Positions 26,209 through 35,439 of a stretch of 64,000 nucleotides of DNA are shown here, one piece after another; position 1 is the stretch's first letter, and the number at the start of each line of letters is the position of its first letter. The notes under the pieces were generated by a model. That model did no database searches. It was not told the DNA's origin and saw only the letters and a program-made list of their open reading frames with translations. A program made the position numbers and the translations under genes. Origin of the DNA: Clostridiales bacterium (GTDB taxonomy: Bacteria > Bacillota > Clostridia > Oscillospirales > Oscillospiraceae); assembly GCA_012719035.1 (NCBI GenBank), contig JAAYBD010000044.1, forward strand, positions 34,739 through 98,738, in the 5' to 3' direction.

Positions 26209-26711
26209 AATTTTACCTCCTTGAATTGTATCCGGATATATTAAATTATGTAAGAGAAGTATTTTTCTCTCGATGTCTAAACCAATGAGCCCTTTTTTCG
26301 AGATTGCTAATGAAGACATTTCACATGGACAGCAATGCCGGCGTGACCGCTTTCAGCAAGGTCGTAGTTAATGAGGTTAAAGTGTATAAAAAACACAAAA
26401 AAGCATAGCCTGCCACTCCGAAAAGAGGAGTTCAGGTTATGCTTTACTTTATATCGGTATGCATATGCAAGGGAGGCTTTCCCCCGTCACTACTGTCGCT
26501 GTAGTCCATTATGCTTTTAATGCCTTCTTCCATTGGTTTATAGACGATATTATAGTTGATTACACTTCCAATGTCAATAACAAACATGTCGTTTATATAT
26601 TCCACAGAGAGGTGGATAAAGTTTAATCGCGCCGTTGCAATGAATAATAGCAATAGATAGATAGAAAAAACTTCATCTTCGCTGTGGAGATTGGGCGGCT
26701 GGCGGCGCGAT
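26209..26711. other. Intergenic region with a hairpin and a possible gene stump
   Basis: AAGCATAGCCTG...CAGGTTATGCTT at 26401-26445 is an imperfect hairpin with T and A runs. Just upstream on the minus strand, 26444-26653 reads in frame to NDMFVIDIGSVINYNIVYKP and ends GKPPLHMHTDIK. It has a TTG but no ribosome binding site and no named homologue. It may be the C-terminus of a gene cut off by the insertion debris that begins at 26712. Confidence 0.35.
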
Positions 26712-27395
26712 ATGGATGATAGGCAATTTCAGAAGTTAATAGAGGAAGTCGGTGAATTAACCCCGGCACAGTTTAAGAAGTTGGTGCAAGCCTATGCCAA
26801 CAGCGGCGGACTGGACGCGGGGCGCGTTTGGGATGGTGCTGTCTATTCCGTATCAGAGCAAAAGCTCACCGGTGTGATTCAGACGGGTATCGTATCTTCA
26901 AAGTAGTATCTTTAGTCCGGGTCCCGCCGGGTTCCGTGGTATATTTCTACGAAAAACATTGTATTGACGTAGCTTTCATCTGTTCGGATGCCAACAGTAT
27001 TTACACAGAAGCCTGTGATCTTCTGGATATCCCCCACCATATTAAACTCTCCAATTACAATACGGTGATTAAGAAAGCAGGCTACATCTACGCTGACATC
27101 GGCAAGCCGCCCGAAGAACGAAAAGCTCATAACCGTACTTTATTGGAACGGCTTTACCAACAAGGTGAAATAGACTACATATCCCACTGGGAAGACTTGG
27201 ACTACGCCGCCTTCAGCAGTATCAAAAATCCTATCGCCTTAGTCTTGCACGCGTGAATGAGCTGCATAGCGATATTAAGCTGATGTTAGAGAAGAAGATG
27301 ACCAATGTGGCGACAAAGTACCTCAGCGCCTATATCGGCTTTTTCACCTATCGACGTAACTGGCGGGTGGAGCACGGGCGCTATCCAAGTAACCG
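26712..27395 (+). pseudogene. Decayed transposase, IS1595-like
   Basis: Pieces in at least three frames. The N-terminus (26712-26906) is MDDRQFQKLIEEVGELTPAQ and FKKLVQAYANSG. A middle part in another frame (to 27256) holds FICSDANSIYTEACDLLDIP, PHHIKLSNYN and LLERLYQQGEIDYIS. The C-terminus (27253 onward) is MNELHSDIKLMLEKKMTNVA, then TKYLSAYIGFFTYRRNWRVE. These look like the DDE core and tail of an IS1595/ISXO2-type transposase, but the zinc-ribbon part is missing. Frameshifts and deletion make it inactive. The family call is from remembered motifs, not a search. Confidence 0.6.
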
Positions 27396-27411
27396 CCACG
27401 ATGGGGAAAGG

Positions 27412-27723
27412 GGGTGTAGACACTTTCTTGGACTAAACACAGCCAACCCTAAACTTGTTCTGTATTCCAGGGGACTCATAGCCCCCAGTGATATCTTGAC
27501 TCGCTTATCGCGGTACCAGATCATATAATTATTCACCGCAACGGTGAACTCGCTAATCGTAGCGCCCCGCCAAGATCTATTATAAAATATTTCATTTTTC
27601 ATTCTGCCAAAAAAACCTTCACACGCAGAATTGTCAGGAGAACATCCCTTCTTCGACATGGATCTAACCAGTTTTGCTCGATTCATCTTCTCAATCCATC
27701 CGAGCCATCGATAATGGCACCCC
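27412..27723 (-). pseudogene. IS3-family transposase, C-terminal fragment
   Basis: On the minus strand from 27686: MNRAKLVRSMSKKGCSPDNS, ACEGFFGRMKNEIFYN, MIWYRDKRVKISLGAMSPLE. This is the last third of the IS3 orfB integrase core, including the catalytic glutamate in CEGFFGRMKNE. TGTAGACACTTTCTTGGAC at 27416 looks like the right terminal repeat. Upstream it runs into GTGCCATTATCGATGGCTCG and then TGA, the same junction as in the copy at 31.6 kb. Only this fragment remains. Confidence 0.8.
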
Positions 27724-27956
27724 GATCCGAGTGGACAAGCGGGTGATCCGTATCATACAATACTGCTATCGCAGCATCGAGCGTGGAATTGGCCAAATTC
27801 GCATCAGGTGATGTGCTGATATTCCATGAAACCGGCAGGTTATCAGTATCTATTAAAAAAAGAACAAGTCAACCTTCACTATCAGTTTGTGTGCCTTGTC
27901 CATTATTAAAATTTTATTCAGTATTCCCGAGATTGCTCAACGTGAGTGTTGGTTCA

Positions 27957-28466
27957 TTATGTATACAATTGAACTAAAATATTAACTAACACAATTATTC
28001 CACTTGATGCAAGGGCTATAATTAAGCCTATTAATGTACCAATAATTGCACCTCTTATATGATGAATAGGATTTTTATATTCTCTTACCATATCCTCGGT
28101 TCCGGGGATAATCACGCGTTTGTTATGGCAAAACAGCCATATATCTAAAATCAATAAATCGTATATGTTAACAACAAAAAATAATATAAATATATGCGCA
28201 AAAGCTTCTATAAATGTTCTTGAACCAGAAAACCATGCTATTATTGCCATAAAAATAATACACAGTGATATAAATAACATTTTAGTTGCAATATGTTTGG
28301 TTCTATATTTTCTAATCGCTGGCTGATATTGCGGCAAACTTTCAACTCTTTGTCTAATAGCTGTAGGATATGACATTATACAATTTAATGGGTTTTTATA
28401 TAGTGGTGGCAAAACCATCAAAGTAAACAATCCACATAGAATAATGCATTCAATAATTAATACCAT
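27957..28466 (-). CDS. Hypothetical membrane protein (169 aa)
   Basis: Four likely membrane helices (IIECIILCGLFTLMVLPPLY, MLFISLCIIFMAIIAWFSGS, AFAHIFILFFVVNIYDLLIL, GAIIGTLIGLIIALASSGII) with conserved-looking loops NPLNCIMSYPTAIRQRVESL and HNKRVIIPGTEDMVREYKN. I recall related proteins in other Clostridia but no function. It starts with ATG at 28466; the upstream TTGGGAGATTATATATA contains a usable GGGAG. It may belong to the same accessory block as the PadR/DUF2812 operon. Confidence 0.7.
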   Translation of the reverse strand: MVLIIECIILCGLFTLMVLPPLYKNPLNCIMSYPTAIRQRVESLPQYQPAIRKYRTKHIATKMLFISLCIIFMAIIAWFSGSRTFIEAFAHIFILFFVVNIYDLLILDIWLFCHNKRVIIPGTEDMVREYKNPIHHIRGAIIGTLIGLIIALASSGIIVLVNILVQLYT

Positions 28467-28791
28467 TATATATAATCTCCCAATAAAAATATAAATTCAC
28501 TCTGCAAGCAATATTTTTTGTACTACTATTTTCTCAATAAAAGTGGGTGTTTCAAGTGACTCATTATGAACAATGAAAAGAGGTAATCGCTATGAAAATT
28601 AAAAACTGTTTACCATCCTTTTGCGAGGGGTGCTCTGGATGATACCCAGATTATGATGGTGAAATAAAGAGGTAGGCAATCAAGGCGTAAATGGCGAGGT
28701 TACCCACACTCTCGCAGAAACCAAGATTAGTTTTAGACAGCAAAAATCACTTAGCTAACGAATGCTTATCATCCCACTGATAAGCTGGATT
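28467..28791 (+). other. Intergenic region with a tiny cysteine-containing ORF
   Basis: After AGAGGTAATCGCT, the ATG at 28592 opens MKIKNCLPSFCEGCSG and meets a TGA at 28640; the same frame goes on with YPDYDGEIKR to a TAG at 28673. It is too short to call a gene. The rest shows nothing. Confidence 0.3.
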
Positions 28792-28968
28792 TTATTTGTT
28801 CCTTTTCACTATAAACGCTGAAATTAAAGTAATTATTAATCCAGCTATAAAAATCCAAGCAACTAAGTCTGGAATAGGCTTTTCAATTAAAACAAATATT
28901 GCCATAACAATACCTGCTATCAATTCAATCATAAGACCTGTTTTCGCACCGTTATTAAATTTTTTCAT
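28792..28968 (-). CDS. Small two-helix membrane protein (58 aa)
   Basis: The frame encodes MKKFNNGAKTGLMIELIAGI, then two hydrophobic helices (VMAIFVLIEKPIPDLVAWIF, IAGLIITLISAFIVKRNK) ending in positive residues. GGAGG lies 10 nt before the ATG. It follows the DUF2812 gene by about 92 nt on the same strand and may be its operon partner. I do not recognise a family. Confidence 0.6.
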   Translation of the reverse strand: MKKFNNGAKTGLMIELIAGIVMAIFVLIEKPIPDLVAWIFIAGLIITLISAFIVKRNK

Positions 28969-29060
28969 AACGTATATGCCTCCTCAAATTTCTGTTTGCC
29001 CTTTAGTATATGATATAAACGAAGGGAACTTCGCATTAGTCTCATTTTATTTGCAAAAAA

Positions 29061-29669
29061 CTATTCCTCAATCTTTGCTTGCAAAGAAAACTTAGATATT
29101 CTTTTTTGATATCTTATCACAGGTATCATGCATAGCAATCCAAAAATCAGAAATGCAACTGCTTCATAGGGATGCGCCTTAATATCCATGAATCTCCAAA
29201 GGGATAAGCCCAAAGGTAAAATCATTATTGTCAGCCATGCGTTTCTTATTGGTTTATAATAATCAGCTTTATCTGCACTGGTTGTATGAAGTTCAAATGG
29301 CTTTCCGTCGTTTTTCTTCTCTACAATAAGTAATTCTTTGTTGTAGCTTCCAGGATTAGTAGATATCTGCCCCATACCCTCGCCATAAGGTCTCCATTTT
29401 AATTTGCCTATGGAATAATTTAAATTGGCATTCTTGTAAAATACATTGTAACCACTTTCTTCTAGGAAGCGCTTGTAATCCTCTCCTCTTTGATAACTTT
29501 TATGTGCAACGAACTCTACAGCATATTGATATTCGTCTGGTATCCCTTTTTCAAATTCATAAACTAATTTACCGGTTTTTACGAGCCTATAACCCTTATG
29601 GGCCATTTTATTTAACCAGCTTTCTTGAATATCTATTAATCCACAAAAATAACGATAGCATTTTTTCAT
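29061..29669 (-). CDS. DUF2812 domain membrane protein (202 aa)
   Basis: The N-terminal DUF2812 region (about 1-115) contains ESWLNKMAHKGYRLVKTGKL, YEFEKGIPDEYQYAVEFVAH and LEESGYNVFYKNANLNYSIG. Two membrane helices follow (AWLTIMILPLGLSLWRF, AVAFLIFGLLCMIPVI). DUF2812 proteins are typically encoded directly behind a PadR-type repressor in Firmicutes, as here: the upstream stop and this start overlap (TAATG). The role is unknown; a membrane stress response controlled by PadR is a reasonable guess. Confidence 0.85.
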   Translation of the reverse strand: MKKCYRYFCGLIDIQESWLNKMAHKGYRLVKTGKLVYEFEKGIPDEYQYAVEFVAHKSYQRGEDYKRFLEESGYNVFYKNANLNYSIGKLKWRPYGEGMGQISTNPGSYNKELLIVEKKNDGKPFELHTTSADKADYYKPIRNAWLTIMILPLGLSLWRFMDIKAHPYEAVAFLIFGLLCMIPVIRYQKRISKFSLQAKIEE

Positions 29670-29992
29670 TAAATTTTTTCTCCTACTATATCAGTTGCTA
29701 CGCGAACCAATTCTTGCAAACGTCTTATTTCAGAATTAACAACTTCTTTTCCTGTATCTGTAATGATATATTCTTTTTTTCTTCCGGTACCATCATCCAA
29801 AGGCATAATCCAATTCCTATCCTGTAAGGCATTAATTGCCCCATACAGTGAACCGGCACCTAAAATTAGACGTCCTTGTGTTTTAGCTTCTATAAACTGC
29901 ATAATTCCATACCCATGGTTTGGCTCATACAATGATATCAAGACGAAAAAGGTTACCTCTGTTAATGCCCCACTTTTTGCATTATCCCTCAA
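29669..29992 (-). CDS. PadR-family transcriptional regulator (107 aa)
   Basis: Winged-helix repressor: SGALTEVTFFVLISLYEPNH, GYGIMQFIEAKTQGRLILGA, GSLYGAINALQDRNWI, TDTGKEVVNSEIRRLQELV. These match the PadR N-terminal winged helix and short dimer helix, and the ~107-aa length is normal for the small PadR group. The start is TTG after GAGGAGG. It overlaps the DUF2812 gene by one base and probably represses its own operon; CTCGTATAATAGAC upstream may hold its promoter or operator. Confidence 0.9.
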   Translation of the reverse strand: MRDNAKSGALTEVTFFVLISLYEPNHGYGIMQFIEAKTQGRLILGAGSLYGAINALQDRNWIMPLDDGTGRKKEYIITDTGKEVVNSEIRRLQELVRVATDIVGEKI

Positions 29993-30051
29993 ATTTTGAC
30001 CTCCTCGTATAATAGACTTACGGTGTTTTTAACAAGGGCACCGTAGAAAAC

Positions 30052-30342
30052 TTGTTTTACTGTGGAATTGACATTGCCAAGCGAAATCATGAAGTGTCCG
30101 TCATTGCTGCGGACGGAAACCCTTTGCTCGACAGCATTACGATTGCCAATACCCAGGAGGGGTGCGAGCAGCTGTTTTCCCTGTTCGAGCGGCTGAATGT
30201 CAGCAAATCCGATGTTATCATCGGTACGGAAGCGGCCGGTCACTACTGGCTTGCCAGAAAAATGTGCGACATCATTTTTACCATCCTCAAAGAGAACAGG
30301 CCGTATAAAACAACGCCGCCCAAGGAAGGGGCAGAACAATAA
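30052..30342 (+). pseudogene. IS110-family transposase with internal deletion
   Basis: The first ~65 codons are the IS110 DEDD domain start: FYCGIDIAKRNHEVSVIAAD, NTQEGCEQLFSLF, VIIGTEAAGHYWLA. They are joined in frame to a typical IS110 C-terminal end, RKMCDIIFTILKENRPYKTT. About 300 residues of the usual ~400 are missing, including the IS110 serine domain. The join is in frame, which suggests one deletion event. Confidence 0.75.
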
Positions 30343-30344
30343 AA

Positions 30345-30679
30345 TTGAAGTTGCTCTCTTTTGGGATCAAATAGACCGCTTGCTTACGTATCTGCTGCAA
30401 AGAAACTGGAGAATATTTGAGCCCGAAAATGGTTTGCTTCGTAAGACAACTTGCTCAGATGATGATTTCAAGAGAAACTCTAACATCAAACATGGCAACG
30501 CATTCCTTCGTGATGGTTCAGGGATTCCATATTTGGCACCCGAACTTGTGTTGTTATACAAGTCCATTTTCGTCCGGTATATTGATAGCAATTTGCCTTC
30601 TGATGTTGATATGGTAAATTGCTATCGGCACGACCTTGATGTCGCTTGCCCGTTGCTTAGCAACACGCAAAAACACTGA
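30345..30679 (+). pseudogene. C-terminal remnant of a nucleotidyltransferase-like gene
   Basis: The frame reads EVALFWDQIDRLLTYLLQRN, WRIFEPENGLLRKTTCSDDD, then GIPYLAPELVLLYKSIFVRY and VACPLLSNTQKH. The order basic helix, W.W strand, GIPYLAPE, final DLDVACPLLS resembles the C-terminal half of ANT/LinB-type (aminoglycoside or lincosamide) nucleotidyltransferase-fold proteins. No start and no N-terminal domain; the upstream sequence is the IS110 remnant. The family call is an inference. Confidence 0.45.
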
Positions 30680-31054
30680 CTTGTTTCGGCCCTACAGTCT
30701 TCTTATCCTCACGGGCATGAGTGGCTGAACTTTTTATGGTCCTTTCTCACTTCCCTGTTGACTTTTTATAGCTGGTCTTTCGCGTCTGTTACGGTTACTG
30801 TAATATGTATATCACTATCCGTAATAAATGTCAATAAAAAATATTACCATAACGATAATGCTCTGCAGCAAAATATAAATTCGCTTCCCGTACTTTTGCA
30901 AGGATACTCTTGACTATTCTTGGGATGTGATACAATGGGCAAGCCGAACCCTGACTAAAAGGTTCGGCTTGCCCATTGTAAATTAAAATGCGTCAGTTAC
31001 TATAATCAGGTTATTTCGCAATTAGGAGCAGACCAACAGCACAGGTAAGGGGAT
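30680..31054. other. Intergenic stretch with a perfect 20-bp inverted repeat
   Basis: No gene seen. The inverted repeat at 30931-30980 is listed separately. AT-rich otherwise, with TTGACT and TATAAT-like words but no gene to serve. Confidence 0.4.
30931..30980. repeat. Perfect 20-bp inverted repeat with 10-nt loop
   Basis: TACAATGGGCAAGCCGAACC pairs with its exact complement after CTGACTAAAA. GC-rich in the middle. No T run follows on either strand (AATTAAAATG on the right), so it is not a classic terminator. It lies amid IS remnants. Confidence 0.7.
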
Positions 31055-31855
31055 GCGGACGAAAAGTTGGACTGGCAGCAACTCTACGAGGAGAAAGAAA
31101 AGAACTCAAAGAAGATATTCCGGCCGCATCTGAAAAAATTGCACGGCTCAAAACACAGGTTCAGGATATGCAGCTGTAGATAGATGTTCTAAAAGCAACT
31201 CTTGATGTAAAAGACCCCGGCATCAATCGAAAAACTCTCAGCAACAGAGAGAAGGCAGTAATTGTTTATGCGTTACGGGGGAAATGTTCATTGCCTTTGC
31301 TCTTAAATGCACTGAAATTTCCCAAAAGCAGCTATTATTATCAATCTCATAGGAAAACCCTTGAGGCGAAATACCAGGATGTTGGCAAGCACATAGAAGA
31401 AGTATTTATAGATAACAACTCGTGCTATGGATATCGGTGGGTCACCGCAGCATTAAATCGCGAGGGACTTATTATGTCCGAGAAGGTTGTCCGTCGCATT
31501 ATGCACGATAACAAACTGGTTGTTAAGCGCAGAAAGGCACGTCGGATCGGAGTGCCATTATCGATGGCCCGGATGGATTGAGAAGATGAATAGAGCAAAA
31601 CTGCTTAGATCCATGTCGACGAAGGGATGTCCTCCTGAAAATTCTGCGTGTGAAGGTTTTTTCGGCAGTATGAAAAATGAAATATTTTATAATATATCTT
31701 GGCGGGGCGTTAAGATTAGCGAGTTAACCGTTGCGGTGAATAATTATCTGGTACCGCGATAAGCGGATCAAGATGTCACTATGGGCTATGAGTCCCTTGG
31801 AATACAGAACAAGTTTAGGGTTGGCTGTGTTTAGTCCAAGAAAATGCCCGCACAC
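31055..31855 (+). pseudogene. Decayed IS3-family element (orfA tail and orfB with internal deletion)
   Basis: Order: coiled tail of orfA (LRGERKELKEDIPAASEK, LKTQVQDMQL then a stop codon), the start of orfB (DPGINRKTLSNREKAVIVYA, LPLLLNALKFPKSSYYYQSH, DNNSCYGYRWVTAALNREG), a sudden jump at GVPLSMARMD-stop, then the orfB tail in another frame (SMSTKGCPPENSACEGFFGS, MKNEIFYNISWRGVK). The central DDE region is missing. The last 290 nt are the inverted, closely similar partner of 27412-27723. Confidence 0.8.
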
Positions 31856-31893
31856 CCGTTGATTCCTGCTTAATCCTCGATCCCTGCAAAATA

Positions 31894-31925
31894 GAAAGCT
31901 CCAAGTCAAATGTCTTGGAGCTTTC
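31894..31925 (-). terminator. Terminator of citrate synthase
   Basis: Perfect 12-bp stem GAAAGCTCCAAG / CTTGGAGCTTTC; on the minus strand TATTTTG follows. Confidence 0.8.
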
Positions 31926-32032
31926 CGTATTATATGCAGCTGCGTTACGGGGAACTTTTGTAAGATCCTTTTGCGGAATCGCGATTTTTGCGCAGCCGCA
32001 AATTCTATGCTCTTTCTATTAAACAGAGCCGG

Positions 32033-33394
32033 TCATCTCTTGTCCCGGGGCACATATTCCCTGTGAGGCTGGACCGAGACATATGCAGGTCTTATTATCT
32101 TGCCCATGTTTACGATTTCCTCCATGCGATGAGCGCTCCATCCCGCCACACGTGCTACAGCAAACATCGGTGTATAGAGTTCCATAGGCAAATCCAGCAT
32201 TCTGTAAACAAACCCGCTGTAAAAGTCTACGTTAGCGCTTACGCCCTTATAGATCTTTCGCTCTTCCGCAATTACCTGCGGAGCCAGCCGTTCCACTGCG
32301 GTATAAAGTTCATATTCTTTTTCGAGTCCCTTTTCTTCGCAAAGCAGCTCAACAAACTGCTTCAAGATGCGGGCACGCGGGTCACTGATAGAGTATACTG
32401 CGTGACCCATACCGTAAATAAGCCCGCTTTTATCAAAGCATTGCTTATGGAGCAGACATTTTAAATAGTTTTTAATGGCATCCTCGTCTGACCAGTCGCT
32501 AAGGTTTTTCTCCATATCATCAAACATTTGCACAACCTTGTTGTTTGCACCGCCGTGCCGCGGACCTTTAAGGCTGGCAAGCGCTGCCGCCATGCAGCTA
32601 TATGTGTCTGTTCCGCTGCTGGTGACAACATGGGTGGTGAAAGTTGAGTTGTTTCCTCCTCCGTGCTCTGCGTGAAGCACAAGGCAAAGATCCAGTATGC
32701 GTGCCTCCAGCGGAGTATATTGGGAATCGGAGCGCAGAAGATGGAGAATATTCTCCGCCGTTGAAAGGTCTTGGCGCGGTGCGTGGATAAACAGGCTTTT
32801 TCCCGATTTATATGTGTACCCCTGATATCCGTACACTGCAAGAAGCGGGAAAATCGCAATCATGTTGATGCACTGGCGCACTACGTTCGGAAGGCTTATG
32901 TCGTCAGGTTTTTCATCATAGCTCGCCATCGTAAGTACGCTGCGTGACAATGTATTCATCATATCACTGCTGGGTGCTTTCAAAATAACGTCCCTTACGA
33001 AATTGGAAGGGAGGCTGCGCCGGAATGCGAGCTGATTGTTAAAGTCGTCCAGTTCCGCTTCTGTCGGCAGCTTTCCAAACATTAGTAAAAATGCCGTTTC
33101 CTCAAATCCGAAGTCTCCCCTGTCCAAAAAGCCATGTACAAGGTCATCAATAGAGTAGCCGCGATAGTATAGTTCTCCGTCGATCGGTTCTTTTTTCCCA
33201 TCCACTGTTTGGAAGGAACGAATCTCTGAAATTTCGGTCAAACCCGCTCTGACACCCTCTCCGTTGACGTCGCGCAAACCGCGCTTCACCTCGAATCGAG
33301 TGTAATCTTCCGGATTGATGCGATTGTTTTCCCGACAAATGCTTGCCAAATTCTCAATAGATGGCGTTATTCTTGAATAATCTGAAATGCTCAC
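32033..33394 (-). CDS. Citrate synthase (453 aa)
   Basis: Condenses acetyl-CoA and oxaloacetate to citrate. Family signatures: LYYRGYSIDDLVHGF, a histidine in LCLVLHAEHGGGNNSTFTTH, GPRHGGANNKVVQMFDDM, the active-site GMGHAVYSISDPRARILK with catalytic Asp, and PMFAVARVAGWSAHRMEEI. The ~450-aa length with an N-terminal extension is the form common in Clostridia. The start is GTG at 33394, eight nt after AGGAG; ATG codons further upstream lack a ribosome binding site. It is a single gene. In strict anaerobes it usually supplies 2-oxoglutarate for glutamate synthesis. Confidence 0.95.
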   Translation of the reverse strand: MSISDYSRITPSIENLASICRENNRINPEDYTRFEVKRGLRDVNGEGVRAGLTEISEIRSFQTVDGKKEPIDGELYYRGYSIDDLVHGFLDRGDFGFEETAFLLMFGKLPTEAELDDFNNQLAFRRSLPSNFVRDVILKAPSSDMMNTLSRSVLTMASYDEKPDDISLPNVVRQCINMIAIFPLLAVYGYQGYTYKSGKSLFIHAPRQDLSTAENILHLLRSDSQYTPLEARILDLCLVLHAEHGGGNNSTFTTHVVTSSGTDTYSCMAAALASLKGPRHGGANNKVVQMFDDMEKNLSDWSDEDAIKNYLKCLLHKQCFDKSGLIYGMGHAVYSISDPRARILKQFVELLCEEKGLEKEYELYTAVERLAPQVIAEERKIYKGVSANVDFYSGFVYRMLDLPMELYTPMFAVARVAGWSAHRMEEIVNMGKIIRPAYVSVQPHREYVPRDKR

Positions 33395-33810
33395 TAAAAT
33401 CGCTCCTATCTGGCAGTAATAATTTTGAGACAATTTTATCATAAAATAAATATAAAAATAATAACATTTTGAAAACATTGTGAAATAAAGTATAAAATTA
33501 CCAAAAACTTAAAGATCTAAATGCCAAACTTATAGTATTTATTCCTCTTTTCGACAACGCCTGCCTTTGTAATATGTGCAGATTGTTTGTTGTATTATTT
33601 TGTAAACGTATGTCCTTATTATATAACCATCGGCTAAAAAAACTTTTATCGTATTTTTTAAGAAGAAATATAACTGCTGTGCGACTCGCTGGAATTCTAT
33701 TTCTGACTATTGGGATAGAATTATTCATGCGGCTGACTAAAGCCTTAATTGTATAAATCAAAATTTTTTACAGCTTAACTTTCGTCATACCGAACGGTAT
33801 AAAGCTATAA
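33395..33810. other. Intergenic stretch upstream of citrate synthase, no gene seen
   Basis: AT-rich (about 70% by eye). Frames of up to 87 codons exist on both strands but have no ribosome binding site and no family resemblance. Confidence 0.45.
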
Positions 33811-33851
33811 AAAAGAGACTCAAAACTGCTTGGCAGCTTTGAGTCTCTTTT
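33811..33851 (-). terminator. Terminator of the NlpC/P60 gene
   Basis: AAAAGAGACTCAAA and TTTGAGTCTCTTTT form a perfect 14-bp stem. T runs on both sides. Confidence 0.85.
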
Positions 33852-33936
33852 GTTTTGCAAATAGCTTAGTTTATATTTCATAAAACGTCATTTATATTAT
33901 TCGTCTATAAAGATACAGCACTTTTATTGGTGTCCG

Positions 33937-35193
33937 CTACGAAATTACACGTCTTGCTCCCCAGTAGTGATTTGTATAATATGTATCTGAAAGATTAGAT
34001 ATTTTGACCACATCGCCGGTATGAGGGGCATGGATAAACTGCCCGCCTCCTGTATAAATACCTGTGTGACCTATGTAACTTCCGTCTTTCGATGTAAAAA
34101 GGAGTATGTCCCCGACCTGAAGATCTGACGATGATACGGCTGTACCAGAGTATGCAAGTCCTGCCGCCGTGCGGTTTACGGAGTAGCCGTAGTTTTTGTA
34201 GCAATAGTACACAAGTCCTGAACAGTCAAAGCCTGAAGGTGAAGTGCCGCCATAGACATATTTGACGCCGAGAAAGGTCATTGCATAATTTACTATGTCC
34301 TGTCCTGTACCTGTGCCGGTCGACTCTCCATACCAATTATTATTGTTGTTATTGTTACTTCCGCCGCCCGGTTTGGGCTGCCCCGCGGAGGCGCTCTGTT
34401 CCGCCTTTATGCGTTCCAGCTCCGCCAGCTTGTCCTCCATATTGCTGATCTGCCCGCCTATTGATGCCTGAAGTGCGTTTATCGATTCAAGCTGCTTTGC
34501 ATAGTCCTCTGAGTCGGCAGTCAGGCTTGCAAGAACAACCTTAACTTCCTCCTGTTGGGCAACAAGATCCGCTTGTTTTTCCTGATATGCCGCAAAGACT
34601 TCCTGCTGGGCCGCCATCTCGGCTTCCATATCCGCTTTCGCTTCCTGAACCTTTACTTGAGCCTCCCGAACCTCGTTAACAAGGTTGTTATCATATTCCA
34701 TTATCTCTTTGACGCAGTCGATGCGGCTCAAAAGATCTGAAAAGCTGCTCGCCTTGAACAGTATGGATAAGTATGAGGAACTTCCGTTTTCCTCCATTAC
34801 GCGCACGCGTGCCCTGTACTTTATCAGCAATTCTTCTTCCTTCTGCTTGCTGACAGTAAGTTCGTTTTCCATTTGGGCTATTAAGTTTGTGTATATCGCA
34901 ATTTGCTCAGACAGGTTTTCCAGCTCCGAATTCGTAACCTCAAGCTGTGCTGCCAAAAGGCTGAGCCTTTCCGTCTGAGAAGCAATCTCGCTGCTGATCG
35001 CGGCAGACTGCGCCTGAAGATCGGTCTTTTTCGATGCAAGCTGCTCCTGCTGCTGTTTAAGTGCATTTAATTCCGATTTGCTGACAGCTTCCGAGGATAT
35101 ATCGAAAAATGCAAAGCTCATCGTAAAAATCATGATGAACGTCAGCAACCCGGCTAATATGGACTTTTCCCGCTTTTTGGAAATATATTTCAT
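33937..35193 (-). CDS. NlpC/P60 peptidoglycan endopeptidase with coiled coil (418 aa)
   Basis: A secreted wall hydrolase. The N-terminal signal sequence has a hydrophobic core (ILAGLLTFIMIFTMSFAFF). About residues 38-270 form a long coiled coil (LNALKQQQEQLASKKTDLQA, AAQLEVTNSELENLSEQIAI) as in FtsX/PcsB-type hydrolases. A Gly/Asn linker (GGGSNNNNNNNWYGES) leads to the NlpC/P60 domain: catalytic Cys in GFDCSGLVYYCYKNYG, His in IGHTGIYTGGGQFIHA, and a second His in IHAPHTGDVVK. It cleaves the D-gamma-glutamyl-meso-diaminopimelate (or Lys) bond. The coiled coil probably keeps it inactive until it meets a membrane partner. ATG at 35193 after GGTGATTG. Confidence 0.93.
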   Translation of the reverse strand: MKYISKKREKSILAGLLTFIMIFTMSFAFFDISSEAVSKSELNALKQQQEQLASKKTDLQAQSAAISSEIASQTERLSLLAAQLEVTNSELENLSEQIAIYTNLIAQMENELTVSKQKEEELLIKYRARVRVMEENGSSSYLSILFKASSFSDLLSRIDCVKEIMEYDNNLVNEVREAQVKVQEAKADMEAEMAAQQEVFAAYQEKQADLVAQQEEVKVVLASLTADSEDYAKQLESINALQASIGGQISNMEDKLAELERIKAEQSASAGQPKPGGGSNNNNNNNWYGESTGTGTGQDIVNYAMTFLGVKYVYGGTSPSGFDCSGLVYYCYKNYGYSVNRTAAGLAYSGTAVSSSDLQVGDILLFTSKDGSYIGHTGIYTGGGQFIHAPHTGDVVKISNLSDTYYTNHYWGARRVIS

Positions 35194-35439
35194 ATCAATC
35201 ACCAAGTTATTACAAATTGTTACAAGCATTATAACCTAATAGGGACTGATTTGCAAGGCAATGCAGCAAATTTCTTGTGATTGTTATGAAAAGAGCAAAA
35301 GAGACGCGGAGAAGCAAGTCATACAATATACTTCATCAATACAGTCAAAATAATAGTAGGATTTATCCCGCTTTTTTATTTCTAATAGTGACAATTTTTG
35401 CGGGTCATGGTATGATTACCTTACTAAATTGAAAAAAGG

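Noticed and set aside
31988..32464. Plus-strand frame at the end of citrate synthase
   Set aside because: Antisense to conserved citrate synthase sequence.
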